Positions 18,861 to 28,009 of a stretch of DNA of 64,000 bases are shown one piece after another. The DNA comes from Rossellomorea pakistanensis. GTDB lineage: Bacteria > Bacillota > Bacilli > Bacillales > Bacillaceae_B. The notes under the pieces were generated by a model that ran no database searches, was not told the DNA's origin, and worked only from the letters and a program-made list of their open reading frames with translations. Position numbers and translations under genes: made by a program. Position 1 is the stretch's first letter; each line of letters starts with the position of its first letter. The DNA lies in contig NZ_JAFBDZ010000002.1 in the NCBI RefSeq assembly GCF_016908495.1, forward strand, positions 992,001 through 1,056,000, read 5' to 3'.

Positions 18861-19027
18861 GACCATATGAAAAAAGGTCAACCAGAAAAAACTGGCTGAT
18901 CTTATATTACGATCGGGCGCGATTGTGAAAGAGTTAAAAATGACTAACGAATTTATATCGTTAGTCATTTTTAACTCTTTCGTTAAGTACATGTCTACAA
19001 TGATAGAACACGTTATAATTCTAATTT
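18861..19027. repeat. Near-perfect long inverted repeat inside the Tn3 remnant
   Basis: Bases 18927-18950 and 18958-18981 are exact 24-bp complements (outer end GAAAGAGTTAAAAATGACTA) with a 7-base loop ATTTATA. A smaller hairpin (CCAG-AAAAAA-CTGG) lies at about 18881-18894. No gene is present. The long stem may be a terminator-like structure or a small inverted-repeat element. Confidence 0.6.
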
Positions 19028-19144
19028 TTATATAAAAAGGTATTGATAACCAGCTGTATCCGAATAATGCTCTTCAATGGATAATTCTGATTCTAGATGA
19101 AGCAATCCATCGATGACATGTACAGCGTCCCTAGCGTTTGTGTT
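19028..19144 (-). pseudogene. Tail fragment of a Tn3-family transposase
   Basis: The minus strand reads INTNARDAVHVIDGLL, then HLESELSIEEHYSDTAGY before a stop. This matches the conserved stretch around the second catalytic Asp of Tn3-family TnpA (N-x-R-D-A-x-H-V-x-D-G-L-L and E-H-Y-T-D-T-A-G). The rest of the roughly 980-residue protein is gone. With the resolvase tail on the same strand, it marks the remains of one Tn3-type transposon into which the IS110-family element had inserted. Confidence 0.75.
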
Positions 19145-19567
19145 AATAACCTTTGTATAAAAGAAGAAAATTAATCGTCACTCTAGCATTAACCTTATTG
19201 GAACAGAAACGAAATGAAATATTATACAAAATAATCCGAGTACTGTAAATGGTGTTAATTAAGTAGGTAAATTTTCCTTGTTTGTTTTCAGTGGGTGAAT
19301 TTATCTATTTAAAAACATTGTCAGATTCATATCGAATTATGTATGTTGTAAAATTCGAGTGTTTTCATTTGGGAAAGTCCATTTTATAAAGGGATTTTTC
19401 CATTAAAACTCTAACTATTACATTTAATGATGATCTTAGTTTGCTAGTTATTAAGTTTTCAAAATTGTTTTGGTAGGAGGTGTAAATGTTTTTTAGAAGG
19501 TATTAAAAACTTTATTAGACTTATACGAATAATCTAATAAAAATAAATAGACTGATGGGGGATAACA
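19145..19567. other. AT-rich leader region of the large subtilisin gene
   Basis: No coding sequence was recognised. A GGAGGTG at 19477-19483 followed by an ATG at 19488 gives only a four-codon frame (MFFR then A-rich bases in frame to AAA ACT...), so it is not called as a gene. Confidence 0.3.
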
Positions 19568-22500
19568 ATGAAACGGAGAAAGAATATAGTCATAAAGGGA
19601 TCTGTACTAGCGGTAAGTGCCATGTTATTAAATCCAGTCGACGGAATGACGACCTCTCATGCTGAGGCACAATCCAATATAAATGGAGAACAAACTTTAC
19701 AAACAGGGGAGCCAGCTAACCTCGTTCACGGAGAAACTTCAACAAAAATCGATCAGTTTTTGAAGGAATTATCGCCAGAGCAGAGAAAAGCACTTCAAGA
19801 TTTGAATACAACTAGCAAACCAGAACTAAATATCTCACCTGAGACGAATCTGAACAGCTCAGATGAAATTTCGGTTATTGTCGAGTTTAAGCAGCATACT
19901 GCAAACACCGCTATTATGCTCGAAAAGCTTAAAGGAAGGACCTTGACAAAAGAAGAAGCGAACAATAATTTAGAAGCTTCTCATAATCAATTTAAAAAGG
20001 ACTTATCTCAACTAAAGGTAAAACATAGAGTAAAAGATACATTCAAACAAGCATTCAATGGTGTTGCATTGACATTACCGGCAAATCAAGTCGAAACCTT
20101 GCTTCAATCTGAAGTAGTTAAAAGTGTTTTCGAAAATAAACAAGTACAGTTAATCGAACCAACTCAAGAAAATACGAATACGTCGCCATACAGCGGAAGA
20201 ACACCTCAAGAAATAATGGGAGTGGACAAACTGCATGAAGAAGGTTTAACAGGAAAAAACATAAAAGTCGGTGTACTGGATACTGGAATTGATTATAATC
20301 ATCCAGATTTGAAAGATGCTTACATAGGTGGATATGACTTTGTAGATGATGATAATGATCCAATGGAGACGACATACGAAGATTGGGTAAAAGCCGGGAA
20401 GCCAGGAGGGTCTGCTTCGGATTATATTACATTCCACGGAACCCACGTTTCTGGTATTCTAGCTGGAAAGGGTAAAGCGGACTCGAATTACGCAACTAAA
20501 GGAGTTGCTCCAGATGCGGATCTCTATGTATATCGAGTTCTCGGTCCATACGGTTTTGGGTCTTTTGAAGGTATTATAAGTGGTATTGAAAAATCAGTAG
20601 AAGACGGGATGGATATTATTAACCTGTCACTGAGTGCAAATTCCAACGATCCATATTCTCCTGTAGCCATCGCGATTAATAATGCTGTATTATCAGGCGT
20701 TACATGTGTATTAGCAGCTGGTAATGAAGGTGGAGGAGAGTATACTCTCGGAACTCCTGCTGCTTCAGCACTTGGGATTACAGTTGGTTCCAGTAATCCA
20801 GAAGTTGCAGAGTTTAATTATACAGGAACTTTTAAAAGCAGCAGTACAGAAGTAGATTCTGAAATACGTTACTCTACACATGGCTATGGTGAAGATCCTA
20901 GAACATTAGAAGGAAAAACATTTGATATTATAGACGTTGGTAAAGGACTGGAAACTGATTTTAATAATATCGATGTAAACGGAAAGATTGCCCTGGTTTC
21001 GACTGGGACGAATCGGACTTATGAAAAAGTCAGGTTAGCAAAACAACATGGAGCAGCGGCTGTATTTATTTACGGTACATATAACGGCTTCATCGGAGAT
21101 AAAATGGCAGTATCCATAGATAATACGTATGCCTATATTCTTAGTGGAGAGCAAGGAAAAGCGTTTAAAGAAATTTTACAGAACGAAAAAGCACAATATA
21201 CGTTTACAACCCAAGAAAAAGAAGTGATTTTCCCAGAAGATTCACTTTCCTATTTCAGCTCGCGAGGACCGGCCTTATTTACGTATGATATTAAGCCAGA
21301 GGTGACAGCACCAGGGCTGGATATTATGTCAACGGTTCCTCCTTATTTACGCGGTGAGAAATATAAAGGACAGTACGAATATGGTTATGCCCGATTATCA
21401 GGAACCTCTATGGCGGCTCCACAAGTAGCGGGTGTGGCAGCGTTAATGCTTGAAAACAATCCAAAATCTACTCCATCTGATATTAAAACGTCTCTTATGA
21501 ATACTGCAGGTGAAATGGCAGGAGAATACAGTGTTTTTGATGTGGGAGCCGGACGAATCGATGCTTATGAAGCCGTTCAATCAGAGATGAATTTCCAGGT
21601 CATTGATGAGACAAAAACCTTACTAAATGGCGAGGAAGTGATGATTGATGAACTGACCGGTGGTATGAGCTTTAGTTTGCAGCACGAAGGTCATTCACTC
21701 AGAGATCAACGGACGATCTTGATTGAAAATTCCGGGGGAAAAACCAAAACGTTTAATGGAAGTATAGAGTTTACAAACCACTCTCTTGACGCTTCAGAAA
21801 ATGGAATTCAGCTAACCTTTGATACTAATCTTAAAGTAAAAGCAGGAAAGAGAAAGAATACAAACGTATTCTTGAATGTCCCTAAAACAGCTAAAGACGG
21901 TTACTATGAAGGGTATATCCGTTATGTGAATGAAGATGATCCTTCAGAGGAATATCAAATTCCGTTTAGTATACGGAAGGTAAAAGATGGGGTTGAATAT
22001 CTGAATATTAGTTCAGGAATTACCACAATCAATAACGGGAATTTTAACTACAACAGCTTTGCTTCTGCTAATTTAAAATTAAATTCTCACATGCGCTCAC
22101 TTGATATTTTCTTAGCAGATACAAACTCAGAAGATATCGGATATATTGGCTATTACGAAGGTATTGGAATGCCTGAAGGTAAAGATATTAAAATAAACCC
22201 TTTCTTCAATGGAGATTATTATCCTCTTGGAGCCACAGCCGAACAAGTTGAAGCAATGGAACCAACTGAAGTAAAACCGGGTACGTATAAGGTGAAGTTT
22301 GTCTTTACGAGAGAAAATGGAAAACAAATCATTATTGAAAAACCGATTACGGTTGATAATTCAAAGCCTGAATTGACAACGAATTTAGCTCATACCGTCA
22401 TCGAAGTGGATCCTGACAGTCCAGATCCTGCAATCGACATCAATGGTAATGTTACGGATCAAGCAATAAAAGATTTAATAGCAGCCGGTTCCGATATCAC

Positions 22501-23656
22501 ACAAGCAATTAACACGGTCTATTATCAATACAACACCAATCATCCATCACGACTGCCTATTGATGCTGAAGGGAATTTCACTTTTGAAAGAAGTACGATA
22601 CCAAGCTATTTTAAAGTGCTGCCTGTTGAATTTTACTCCACAGATCATGTAGGGAATAAATCCGCATCCTTCCAGTACTATTTTGTTAAAAAAGGTTCAC
22701 CATATGTAACAAGTATCGCAAATCAAAAAGAAGTGACACAAGGAGAAACGATCACATTCGATGTAAATGCTGAAAATCAAGGGGTATTTAAAAAAGCAGA
22801 ATTAGAATTCAAATATGACCCGAAAGTGCTATCATTTACTGAAATTGCTCTTGTTGAAACAATGAAGGATCGCTTCGATGCAGAAGTAACCAATGAAAAT
22901 GGTACAATGAAGGTGACCTTACAAGCCAAGAATACAACTTGGACTGCAGAAGATGTACTCTCTCTGCTTCAATTAAAAGCAGAAGTGAAAAATGATAACT
23001 ATTATAATGACTATGCAAAAGTGTATCTAACAAAAGCCGACTTTACGAACCTATCTGATGTGAAAACGGCTAGCGGACGAGTAGATCCATCATTTAAAAT
23101 TAATGCTCCGAGTTCTCAAATTCTGGGTACCATGAATGGAGAAGCAGTCTATGAAGTTTCAGCATCTGGACCTGTACAGCTATTTGATTATTCCACAATG
23201 GGTGCTACAGTCAAGGTTATGGATGAGGAAGGCAATCAATATCCAGGGAAAGTACTGGAAGAGCCTGAGTTTGAAGTGGGTTCACTGCCATCCACAGGAG
23301 AAACATTAAAATTAGAATTTGATATTCCTGGACATTTTACTGTACACAAGTCCTTCTACATTGGTTTAGAAGGTAACGTAGGAGAAAAGAAATTTATTGA
23401 TAAAAAGACAGCCAGTGCTGGAGATGTGAACAAAGACCATGTGATCGATATTCTTGATGCGATCTATCTAGAAGAGCATTGGGGTACAAACGATCGAAAG
23501 GGAGATATCAACTTTGACGGTACGATTGATATGATTGACATGAACTATATCAAACAAAACTTCCTAAAAGAAAATCCAACAGTACCACACGAAAACCATC
23601 CGAAGTCAACTGAGAATGGGAAAACATTAGAAAGCATTATCGATAGTCTAAGTTAA
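19568..23656 (+). CDS. Large secreted subtilisin (S8) with PA, cohesin-like and dockerin modules
   Basis: A 1362-residue secreted protease. A signal peptide (about 1-32) is followed by an I9 propeptide (about 95-195, ISVIVEFKQHT...KSVFENKQVQL) and an S8 domain with Asp238 (VGVLDTGID), His290 (FHGTHVSG) and Ser614 (LSGTSMAAPQVAG), with a PA-type insert at about 440-560. A beta-rich region follows, then a cohesin-like module (about 1045-1175, VTQGETITFDVNAENQ...KAELEFKYDPKVLSF) and a dockerin-like pair of Ca-binding loops (about 1284-1342, GDVNKDHVIDILDA and GDINFDGTIDMIDM). It is monocistronic. Likely a Vpr-like extracellular protease with self-assembling modules; no cellulosome genes are nearby. 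Confidence 0.93.
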   Translation: MKRRKNIVIKGSVLAVSAMLLNPVDGMTTSHAEAQSNINGEQTLQTGEPANLVHGETSTKIDQFLKELSPEQRKALQDLNTTSKPELNISPETNLNSSDEISVIVEFKQHTANTAIMLEKLKGRTLTKEEANNNLEASHNQFKKDLSQLKVKHRVKDTFKQAFNGVALTLPANQVETLLQSEVVKSVFENKQVQLIEPTQENTNTSPYSGRTPQEIMGVDKLHEEGLTGKNIKVGVLDTGIDYNHPDLKDAYIGGYDFVDDDNDPMETTYEDWVKAGKPGGSASDYITFHGTHVSGILAGKGKADSNYATKGVAPDADLYVYRVLGPYGFGSFEGIISGIEKSVEDGMDIINLSLSANSNDPYSPVAIAINNAVLSGVTCVLAAGNEGGGEYTLGTPAASALGITVGSSNPEVAEFNYTGTFKSSSTEVDSEIRYSTHGYGEDPRTLEGKTFDIIDVGKGLETDFNNIDVNGKIALVSTGTNRTYEKVRLAKQHGAAAVFIYGTYNGFIGDKMAVSIDNTYAYILSGEQGKAFKEILQNEKAQYTFTTQEKEVIFPEDSLSYFSSRGPALFTYDIKPEVTAPGLDIMSTVPPYLRGEKYKGQYEYGYARLSGTSMAAPQVAGVAALMLENNPKSTPSDIKTSLMNTAGEMAGEYSVFDVGAGRIDAYEAVQSEMNFQVIDETKTLLNGEEVMIDELTGGMSFSLQHEGHSLRDQRTILIENSGGKTKTFNGSIEFTNHSLDASENGIQLTFDTNLKVKAGKRKNTNVFLNVPKTAKDGYYEGYIRYVNEDDPSEEYQIPFSIRKVKDGVEYLNISSGITTINNGNFNYNSFASANLKLNSHMRSLDIFLADTNSEDIGYIGYYEGIGMPEGKDIKINPFFNGDYYPLGATAEQVEAMEPTEVKPGTYKVKFVFTRENGKQIIIEKPITVDNSKPELTTNLAHTVIEVDPDSPDPAIDINGNVTDQAIKDLIAAGSDITQAINTVYYQYNTNHPSRLPIDAEGNFTFERSTIPSYFKVLPVEFYSTDHVGNKSASFQYYFVKKGSPYVTSIANQKEVTQGETITFDVNAENQGVFKKAELEFKYDPKVLSFTEIALVETMKDRFDAEVTNENGTMKVTLQAKNTTWTAEDVLSLLQLKAEVKNDNYYNDYAKVYLTKADFTNLSDVKTASGRVDPSFKINAPSSQILGTMNGEAVYEVSASGPVQLFDYSTMGATVKVMDEEGNQYPGKVLEEPEFEVGSLPSTGETLKLEFDIPGHFTVHKSFYIGLEGNVGEKKFIDKKTASAGDVNKDHVIDILDAIYLEEHWGTNDRKGDINFDGTIDMIDMNYIKQNFLKENPTVPHENHPKSTENGKTLESIIDSLS

Positions 23657-23671
23657 TAGAATAATAGTATG

Positions 23672-23714
23672 AACTAGTCCTATGAAGTAGATCATCATTA
23701 GGACTAGTTTTTTG
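23672..23714 (+). terminator. Terminator of the large subtilisin gene
   Basis: AACTAGTCCTA and TAGGACTAGTT form an 11-bp perfect stem followed by TTTTT. Confidence 0.9.
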
Positions 23715-23826
23715 GTACGCCCGACATGGGCTACAACTTGGTGGTGAAAGTCCACTACAGGCTTGGCAGTAGGAACTGCTAGCTAGTGGCAAGGGTGTCT
23801 ATCGTGAGGTGGAATCTGAAGGTACG
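23715..23826 (+). mobile_element. 5' end of a group II intron (truncated)
   Basis: The stretch begins GTACGCCCGACATGGG and continues with TTGGTGGTGAAAGTCCACTA, GGCAGTAGGAACTGCTAGC and a GGTGTCTATCGTGAGGTGG block, the familiar 5' domain I of bacterial group II introns (normally starting GTGCG). The reverse transcriptase gene and domains V-VI are missing; after about 110 bases the sequence turns into an acetyltransferase remnant. Only a dead 5' fragment remains. Confidence 0.75.
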
Positions 23827-24179
23827 AATTAACAGAAGAAGAAACAAAGGATTTTATTAATAGAAATATTGGTGATTCAGCTGAGAATTTTCCAGTAATA
23901 TTAGTAGATGAAGATATTTTAATCGGGCATGTAGAGTTCTTCAAATATTTTGGAGAGCACTTTTATGAAATAGGATGGGTATTTAACCCTGAATATCAAT
24001 AAAGGTTACGCTACCGAAGTTACATCTTAAATATAAAATATGGTTTTGAGGATCTAAAGTTACATAGAATTGTAGCTACATGTCGTCCAGAAAATATTCC
24101 ATTTTATCGTGTCATGGAAAAGGTCGGCATGAGAAGAGAAGGTTATTTTACAAAATGCATCCCTTTTGGTGATCAATAA
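23826..24179 (+). pseudogene. GNAT acetyltransferase remnant with two frameshifts
   Basis: Three frames in series read ELTEEETKDFINRNIGDS...HFYEIGWVFNPEYQ, then NKGYATEV, then KYGFEDLKLHRIVATCRPENIPFYRVMEKVGMRREGYFTKC. Together they give the RimJ/RimL-type acetyltransferase fold from strand 2 to the end. Shifts fall near 23999 and 24032. The N-terminus is replaced by the group II intron fragment. Confidence 0.8.
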
Positions 24180-24183
24180 TTCT

Positions 24184-24275
24184 CGTGCATTTACTCTAGG
24201 CTTTCGTGTATAAAATTCGATACCCGTGCACAAGTTAGCCATTCTCGTGCATAAATTCGAAAAGTCGTGCATATC
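24184..24275 (+). repeat. GTGCAT array A: five units, 20-21 bp period
   Basis: The motif (T)CGTGCATAAAT or a close variant starts at 24184, 24205, 24225, 24246 and 24266, giving spacings of 21, 20, 21 and 20. The bases between motifs differ. The array follows the acetyltransferase remnant. Similar arrays lie at 36012-36119, 47015-47125 and 54597-54689. Confidence 0.8.
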
Positions 24276-25055
24276 CACTTCCTTAATAAGAAAAAGTGGG
24301 AATTCTGATGGACGAAGTGGCGTAGAACCGTAAAAAATAGCCAAGAAGAATAGGTTAAGCCCAAATAATAGAAAAATAGGACGATCTTTCAGTGAAAATA
24401 AACGAAAACACTAAGATATGCACGTGATCCGCCGTTACCTTCAGCACCAAAAATTAGAAAATGAACAACCGAATTGTACTTCTGGATACCTTTTTGGTCA
24501 TCCCCTTAGTTCAAGAAGCAGCAAGCCCAATATGAAACAATCCGAGGGGCAACAAATATCATTCTCTTTTCTTTAATTGAATCTCTTTCACCTTTTGACG
24601 TAGATCAACTGGCCACCAGCAGCAACTCAAATTAATCAGAGAAAGAAATGATAACTCGTTTGTTGAATAATAAGTATAAAAGTAGGCATTGTTTAAAGTA
24701 AAGAATTGGAATAAGGAAGATTAATAAATGGGCTGTCCTAAATAGGTTTGGAACCGTCAATATATAGGGGATTTCTTCTACATGTTGAAGTTGTGGTTCC
24801 TCGTATCTCGATATTGGGTCAGTCTTTTTCTTTTTCATTAAAACGCCCGTTTACTTTGAATGGTAATAAAAGCGTCATCATTTTATCCCAAGCAGCCGTA
24901 TTATCTATCCGTTATTAGTGAGATTATTTACAAAGATTTTTTTTAAAAAGTTATTTAAGCATTATGAAAGAACTTCATTTACTAATGTAACTATTTATTG
25001 ATAAAATAAGTTAACTATTTTCGAGGGAATTTTAAGGAAATGGAGGCAAAACAAA
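24276..25055. other. Gene-poor stretch before the LysE-type gene
   Basis: No intact gene was recognised on either strand. At 24730-24740 a GGGCTGTCCTAAAT segment resembles the outer arm of the hairpin at 36153-36250, suggesting a damaged copy of that element. The last 100 bases are AT-rich and probably hold the promoter of the next gene. Confidence 0.35.
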
Positions 25056-25682
25056 ATGTTTACTATTTCTACCTTAAGTGCGTTTGTCGTTATTGTACTT
25101 GGTCTATTTTTGATACCAGGTCCAGCTGTTTTTCTTACCATTACCCGTACAGTTCAAAGTGGGCGTAAAGCCGGTATTGTGACAGGTCTTGGAATCGCGA
25201 CCGGCGATTTCATTCATACGTTATTTGCAGCAGTGGGCCTATCTGCCATTTTGATGACCTCTGCACTCGCTTTCAACTTTATTAAGTTTGCAGGAGTAGC
25301 ATACTTGCTTTACTTAGGAATTCGGGCGATTTTGGAAAAGCCCAAGGATCCTCGACTACCAAAGGTTTCTTCAGGGACGACATTTAGTTCTTATGGTCAG
25401 GCAATCTTAATAGAAGTTCTAAATCCGAAAACATCTCTTTTCTTTCTGGCGTTTTTGCCCCAGTTCGTGCACCCGTCTCATGGAGCATCCTTTTTCCAAT
25501 TCCTGATCCTTGGTTTAATTTTTGTATTGTTAGGTGCAATCTATACAACGTTTATTGCGATGAGCGTACGTTTACTTTCCAGGATGGTCAAGCGGATATC
25601 TTGGTTAGGTCGTTGGAGCGGTAAGGTCGTAGGAGTAATCTATATAGGACTCGGATTGAAAGTGGCTTTTCAGAGTCGGTGA
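25056..25682 (+). CDS. LysE/RhtB-family amino-acid exporter
   Basis: A 208-residue membrane protein with about six hydrophobic helices and the family landmark FLIPGPAVFLTITRTVQSGRKAG near the N-terminus, GIATGDFIHTLFAAVGLSAI in the next helices, and EVLNPKTSLFFLAFLPQFV in the middle. The family exports amino acids or homoserine lactone-like compounds. ATG with GGAGGC 8 bases upstream. No operon partner is visible; the substrate cannot be told from sequence. Confidence 0.92.
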   Translation: MFTISTLSAFVVIVLGLFLIPGPAVFLTITRTVQSGRKAGIVTGLGIATGDFIHTLFAAVGLSAILMTSALAFNFIKFAGVAYLLYLGIRAILEKPKDPRLPKVSSGTTFSSYGQAILIEVLNPKTSLFFLAFLPQFVHPSHGASFFQFLILGLIFVLLGAIYTTFIAMSVRLLSRMVKRISWLGRWSGKVVGVIYIGLGLKVAFQSR

Positions 25683-25935
25683 AGTGATTGGTAAATGATT
25701 TTTTAGGCGACTTTATTGTTATTCATTATGGCAGGAAGTTCTTTTAACCCCTGATATCGCATATCAACAGACGCTTTTCTACACATGGAAAGGGTCTTTT
25801 TTAATGAAATTAAAGATTGAGTTAAATGACAAATTTTGAAATAATTGTAATTAAGCAATAGGACAGGGTTATGATGCAATGAATGGCTTAATTATCAAAT
25901 TTTTTGGTCAAATAGAAAAAAGGGGAGACCCATTT

Positions 25936-26251
25936 TTGAAGAAACGATTCAAAATTTTGAGATTTACCTTATTAATACTTGCAGCATTCACTTTGACTGG
26001 CTGTGAAGAATCTTCAACTAAATCAGATGTAAAACGGCAACAAGAGAGAGTCTGAACTTGATAAACTGACATCTTCATATAAACATCCTCATACAGACCA
26101 AACATTTAAAATAGTAGAAGCATACAAATTGTTTGATAACTATGAAAGAGCGGTAGAAAATGATCCTGACACTTCACAAGCAGCTCTATATAAGAAAGAA
26201 GTAATCTCTCCAATTTATAATAGTTGTTTTAAAGGCACTAATAAAAGCTTC
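25936..26251 (+). pseudogene. Frameshifted lipoprotein gene
   Basis: TTG start behind AAAGGGGAG gives MKKRFKILRFTLLILAAFTLTGCEE, a lipoprotein signal with Cys after LTG, and stops after about 40 codons. The next frame continues SELDKLTSSYKHPHTDQTFKIVEAYKLF...LYKKEVISPIYNSCFKGTNKSF. The second part resembles the start of bacillar DUF2268-type (predicted Zn protease) lipoproteins (KKEVIxPIYNxCF), but I hold this loosely. One frameshift near 26052 and loss of the C-terminal part make it non-functional. Confidence 0.55.
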
Positions 26252-26404
26252 TAATCTTTTGCCTTATGATAAAGAAACAAGTTAGATGTTTCTAAAAGAT
26301 CAAGCATAAAAAATCTATTAGTCTAAAAAAGACAGTAGTATTTAAAAAACATATAAAAAATAAAAAACAATCAAAATTCCATTTTAACTTGAAAGGAGCA
26401 CCCC

Positions 26405-26935
26405 ATGAATATTCAATTCATCAAATTAATTGAAGCAAGCTCAAGTCTTGTTGACGTATTTAACCGATGGGAAAACGATCCCACCTTAATTCCGTTGACC
26501 CGCCCAAGCAAAAATAAGCTAGAAATGGAACGCCAAGTCAAAATGAGCTTGGAAGAATTAACACAACGATTAGAAAACCATCACACCTACCTAATCTATC
26601 TGGATGAACAGTTAGTAGGCGAAATGAACTATATGGTCGATCCAAGCCATCTTTACAAAAAAGAGGCAGGAACCGCCTGGCTAGGGATTACCATTGGTGA
26701 GCCTGAAGGTCGGGGCAAAGGTGTTGGTTTTGTAGCGTTACAATATTTAGAGAACCAGATTAAGCAGCAGGGTCTCAATCGTATTGAACTGGGTGTATTT
26801 GAATTTAATAAACAAGCTCAGAAGCTGTATCAGAAGCTAGGTTACAAGGAAATCGGAAAGATTGATGATTTCACCTATTGGCAAGATAAAATGTGGTCTG
26901 ATATTCGGATGGAGAAGGATTTAAAGAATAACTGA
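26405..26935 (+). CDS. GNAT-family N-acetyltransferase
   Basis: A 176-residue acetyltransferase of the RimJ/RimL type. The acetyl-CoA loop is seen in GRGKGVGFVALQYLENQI, with TAWLGITIGEPEG before it and LGVFEFNKQAQKLYQKLGYKEIG after it. ATG at 26405 has GAAAGGAG upstream. It stands alone between decayed genes. The acceptor substrate is unknown. Confidence 0.88.
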   Translation: MNIQFIKLIEASSSLVDVFNRWENDPTLIPLTRPSKNKLEMERQVKMSLEELTQRLENHHTYLIYLDEQLVGEMNYMVDPSHLYKKEAGTAWLGITIGEPEGRGKGVGFVALQYLENQIKQQGLNRIELGVFEFNKQAQKLYQKLGYKEIGKIDDFTYWQDKMWSDIRMEKDLKNN

Positions 26936-27118
26936 ATTGAATTCAAGTAGACTAGAGTTATAGAACATGTATGTATTCAATTAAAAAGGACTTTTGTGCA
27001 GAACAGTAATCGATACCTATACAGGAATGGAGAAGGGGTTGAAGAAGAAAATTATTAGGAGGATCTGAATAGTGGGAAAAAACAGAAAGGGAAAGTTTTT
27101 CTATTTGTATCTGTAAGT

Positions 27119-27328
27119 TTGTTTACTATTATTGGTATCTTCTCAGTTTTGAATGACTTTCTATATACACCTTCCATTCCTATTTGGATACCGATATTAC
27201 TTCTGTTCTCTACCATAGTTAATGTTATACAAAATATTAAAAATAGACGTCTATATTATGCTATCGGATCTACATTTATAAGTGTGGGAATCCTTTTATT
27301 TATTATAATTCCTGCGGTAATTAATTAG
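27119..27328 (+). CDS. Small three-helix membrane protein, start uncertain
   Basis: A 69-residue hydrophobic frame (FTIIGIFSVLNDF; IPIWIPILLLFSTIVNVI; IGSTFISVGILLFIIIPAVI) with about three membrane helices. The TTG used as start lacks a ribosome site. The same frame stays open upstream through SGKKQKGKVFLFVSVS, while a good AGGAGG site at 27057-27062 serves a GTG at 27072 that is one base out of frame. The original start has probably been lost by a one-base change. Function unknown. Confidence 0.4.
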   Translation: MFTIIGIFSVLNDFLYTPSIPIWIPILLLFSTIVNVIQNIKNRRLYYAIGSTFISVGILLFIIIPAVIN

Positions 27329-27780
27329 ATACACTGTTCTCAATGCTATTATTATAAAAAATAGAATGCTCGCTCGCAATAAGGACCTATTAGTTGTTCC
27401 ACAATAGGTGATGACTTATAAGGAAATTGTTCATTCTAGTAACAAGTGTAAATTATTCCTATTTTGTTAAATAGAACTATTTGAGTAGATTTGTCGCTTA
27501 ATTCATTGATTCTGAAGTAAGAGAGGCATTAGGAAGGGTTTCACATTGTGATTATTAATAGTAAGGAGGTTTATCCCAAAATGATATGGTTTCTCGTTCC
27601 TTTGTGATAGTACTTGCATTTGCAGTATGGTACGACGTTAAAAAGGAAATCTTTTTTCAAAATTATCTTCATGCTAAAAGTATATACTCATGAAGTGGAA
27701 CGAAATAATGCGATTTCACACTCTCAGAAACATGGATATAAGTGGTATACGGGAGGCTTGTAATTAAACTAACAGGTGTT
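27329..27780. other. Intergenic stretch with a decayed small membrane-protein frame
   Basis: A strong AAGGAGG at 27561-27567 precedes an ATG at 27581 that hits stops after eight codons. The shifted frame reads VIVLAFAVWYDVKKEIFFQNYLHAKS before a stop. It looks like the broken start of a small membrane protein. Nothing else was recognised. Confidence 0.35.
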
Positions 27781-27803
27781 CTATACAGTTTAAATGATAG
27801 GGA

Positions 27804-27847
27804 CTGTCCAGAAATTTTGGGTAACTAAAATTCTGGACACCCTTTTT
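27804..27847 (+). terminator. Stand-alone terminator-like hairpin
   Basis: TGTCCAGAAATTTTGGG folds back on AAAATTCTGGACA with an 8-9 base loop and is followed by CCCTTTTTTAA. It follows the decayed stretch and faces the minus-strand gene downstream. Confidence 0.65.
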
Positions 27848-28009
27848 TAATGATGCCATTTATCGAGGGCTTGTTGAGATCCTGAATGCTTAAAAGATTG
27901 AATTTTTGGTTTAATTTTTATTAAGCAATAGGGGAATTTGTGAAGTAACAAAAATCAACTTCTAACTTTATAGTGTATAAAAATACTATATTTACTTTTG
28001 AGAAATGCA

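Noticed and set aside
23415-23600. Cellulosome locus
   Set aside because: Only one protein carries the cohesin-like and dockerin-like modules; there is no scaffoldin or cellulase gene in the window.
24184-24275. CRISPR array
   Set aside because: The repeated core is only 7-12 bases, varies between units, and the 20-21 bp period leaves no room for spacers; no cas gene is present in the window.
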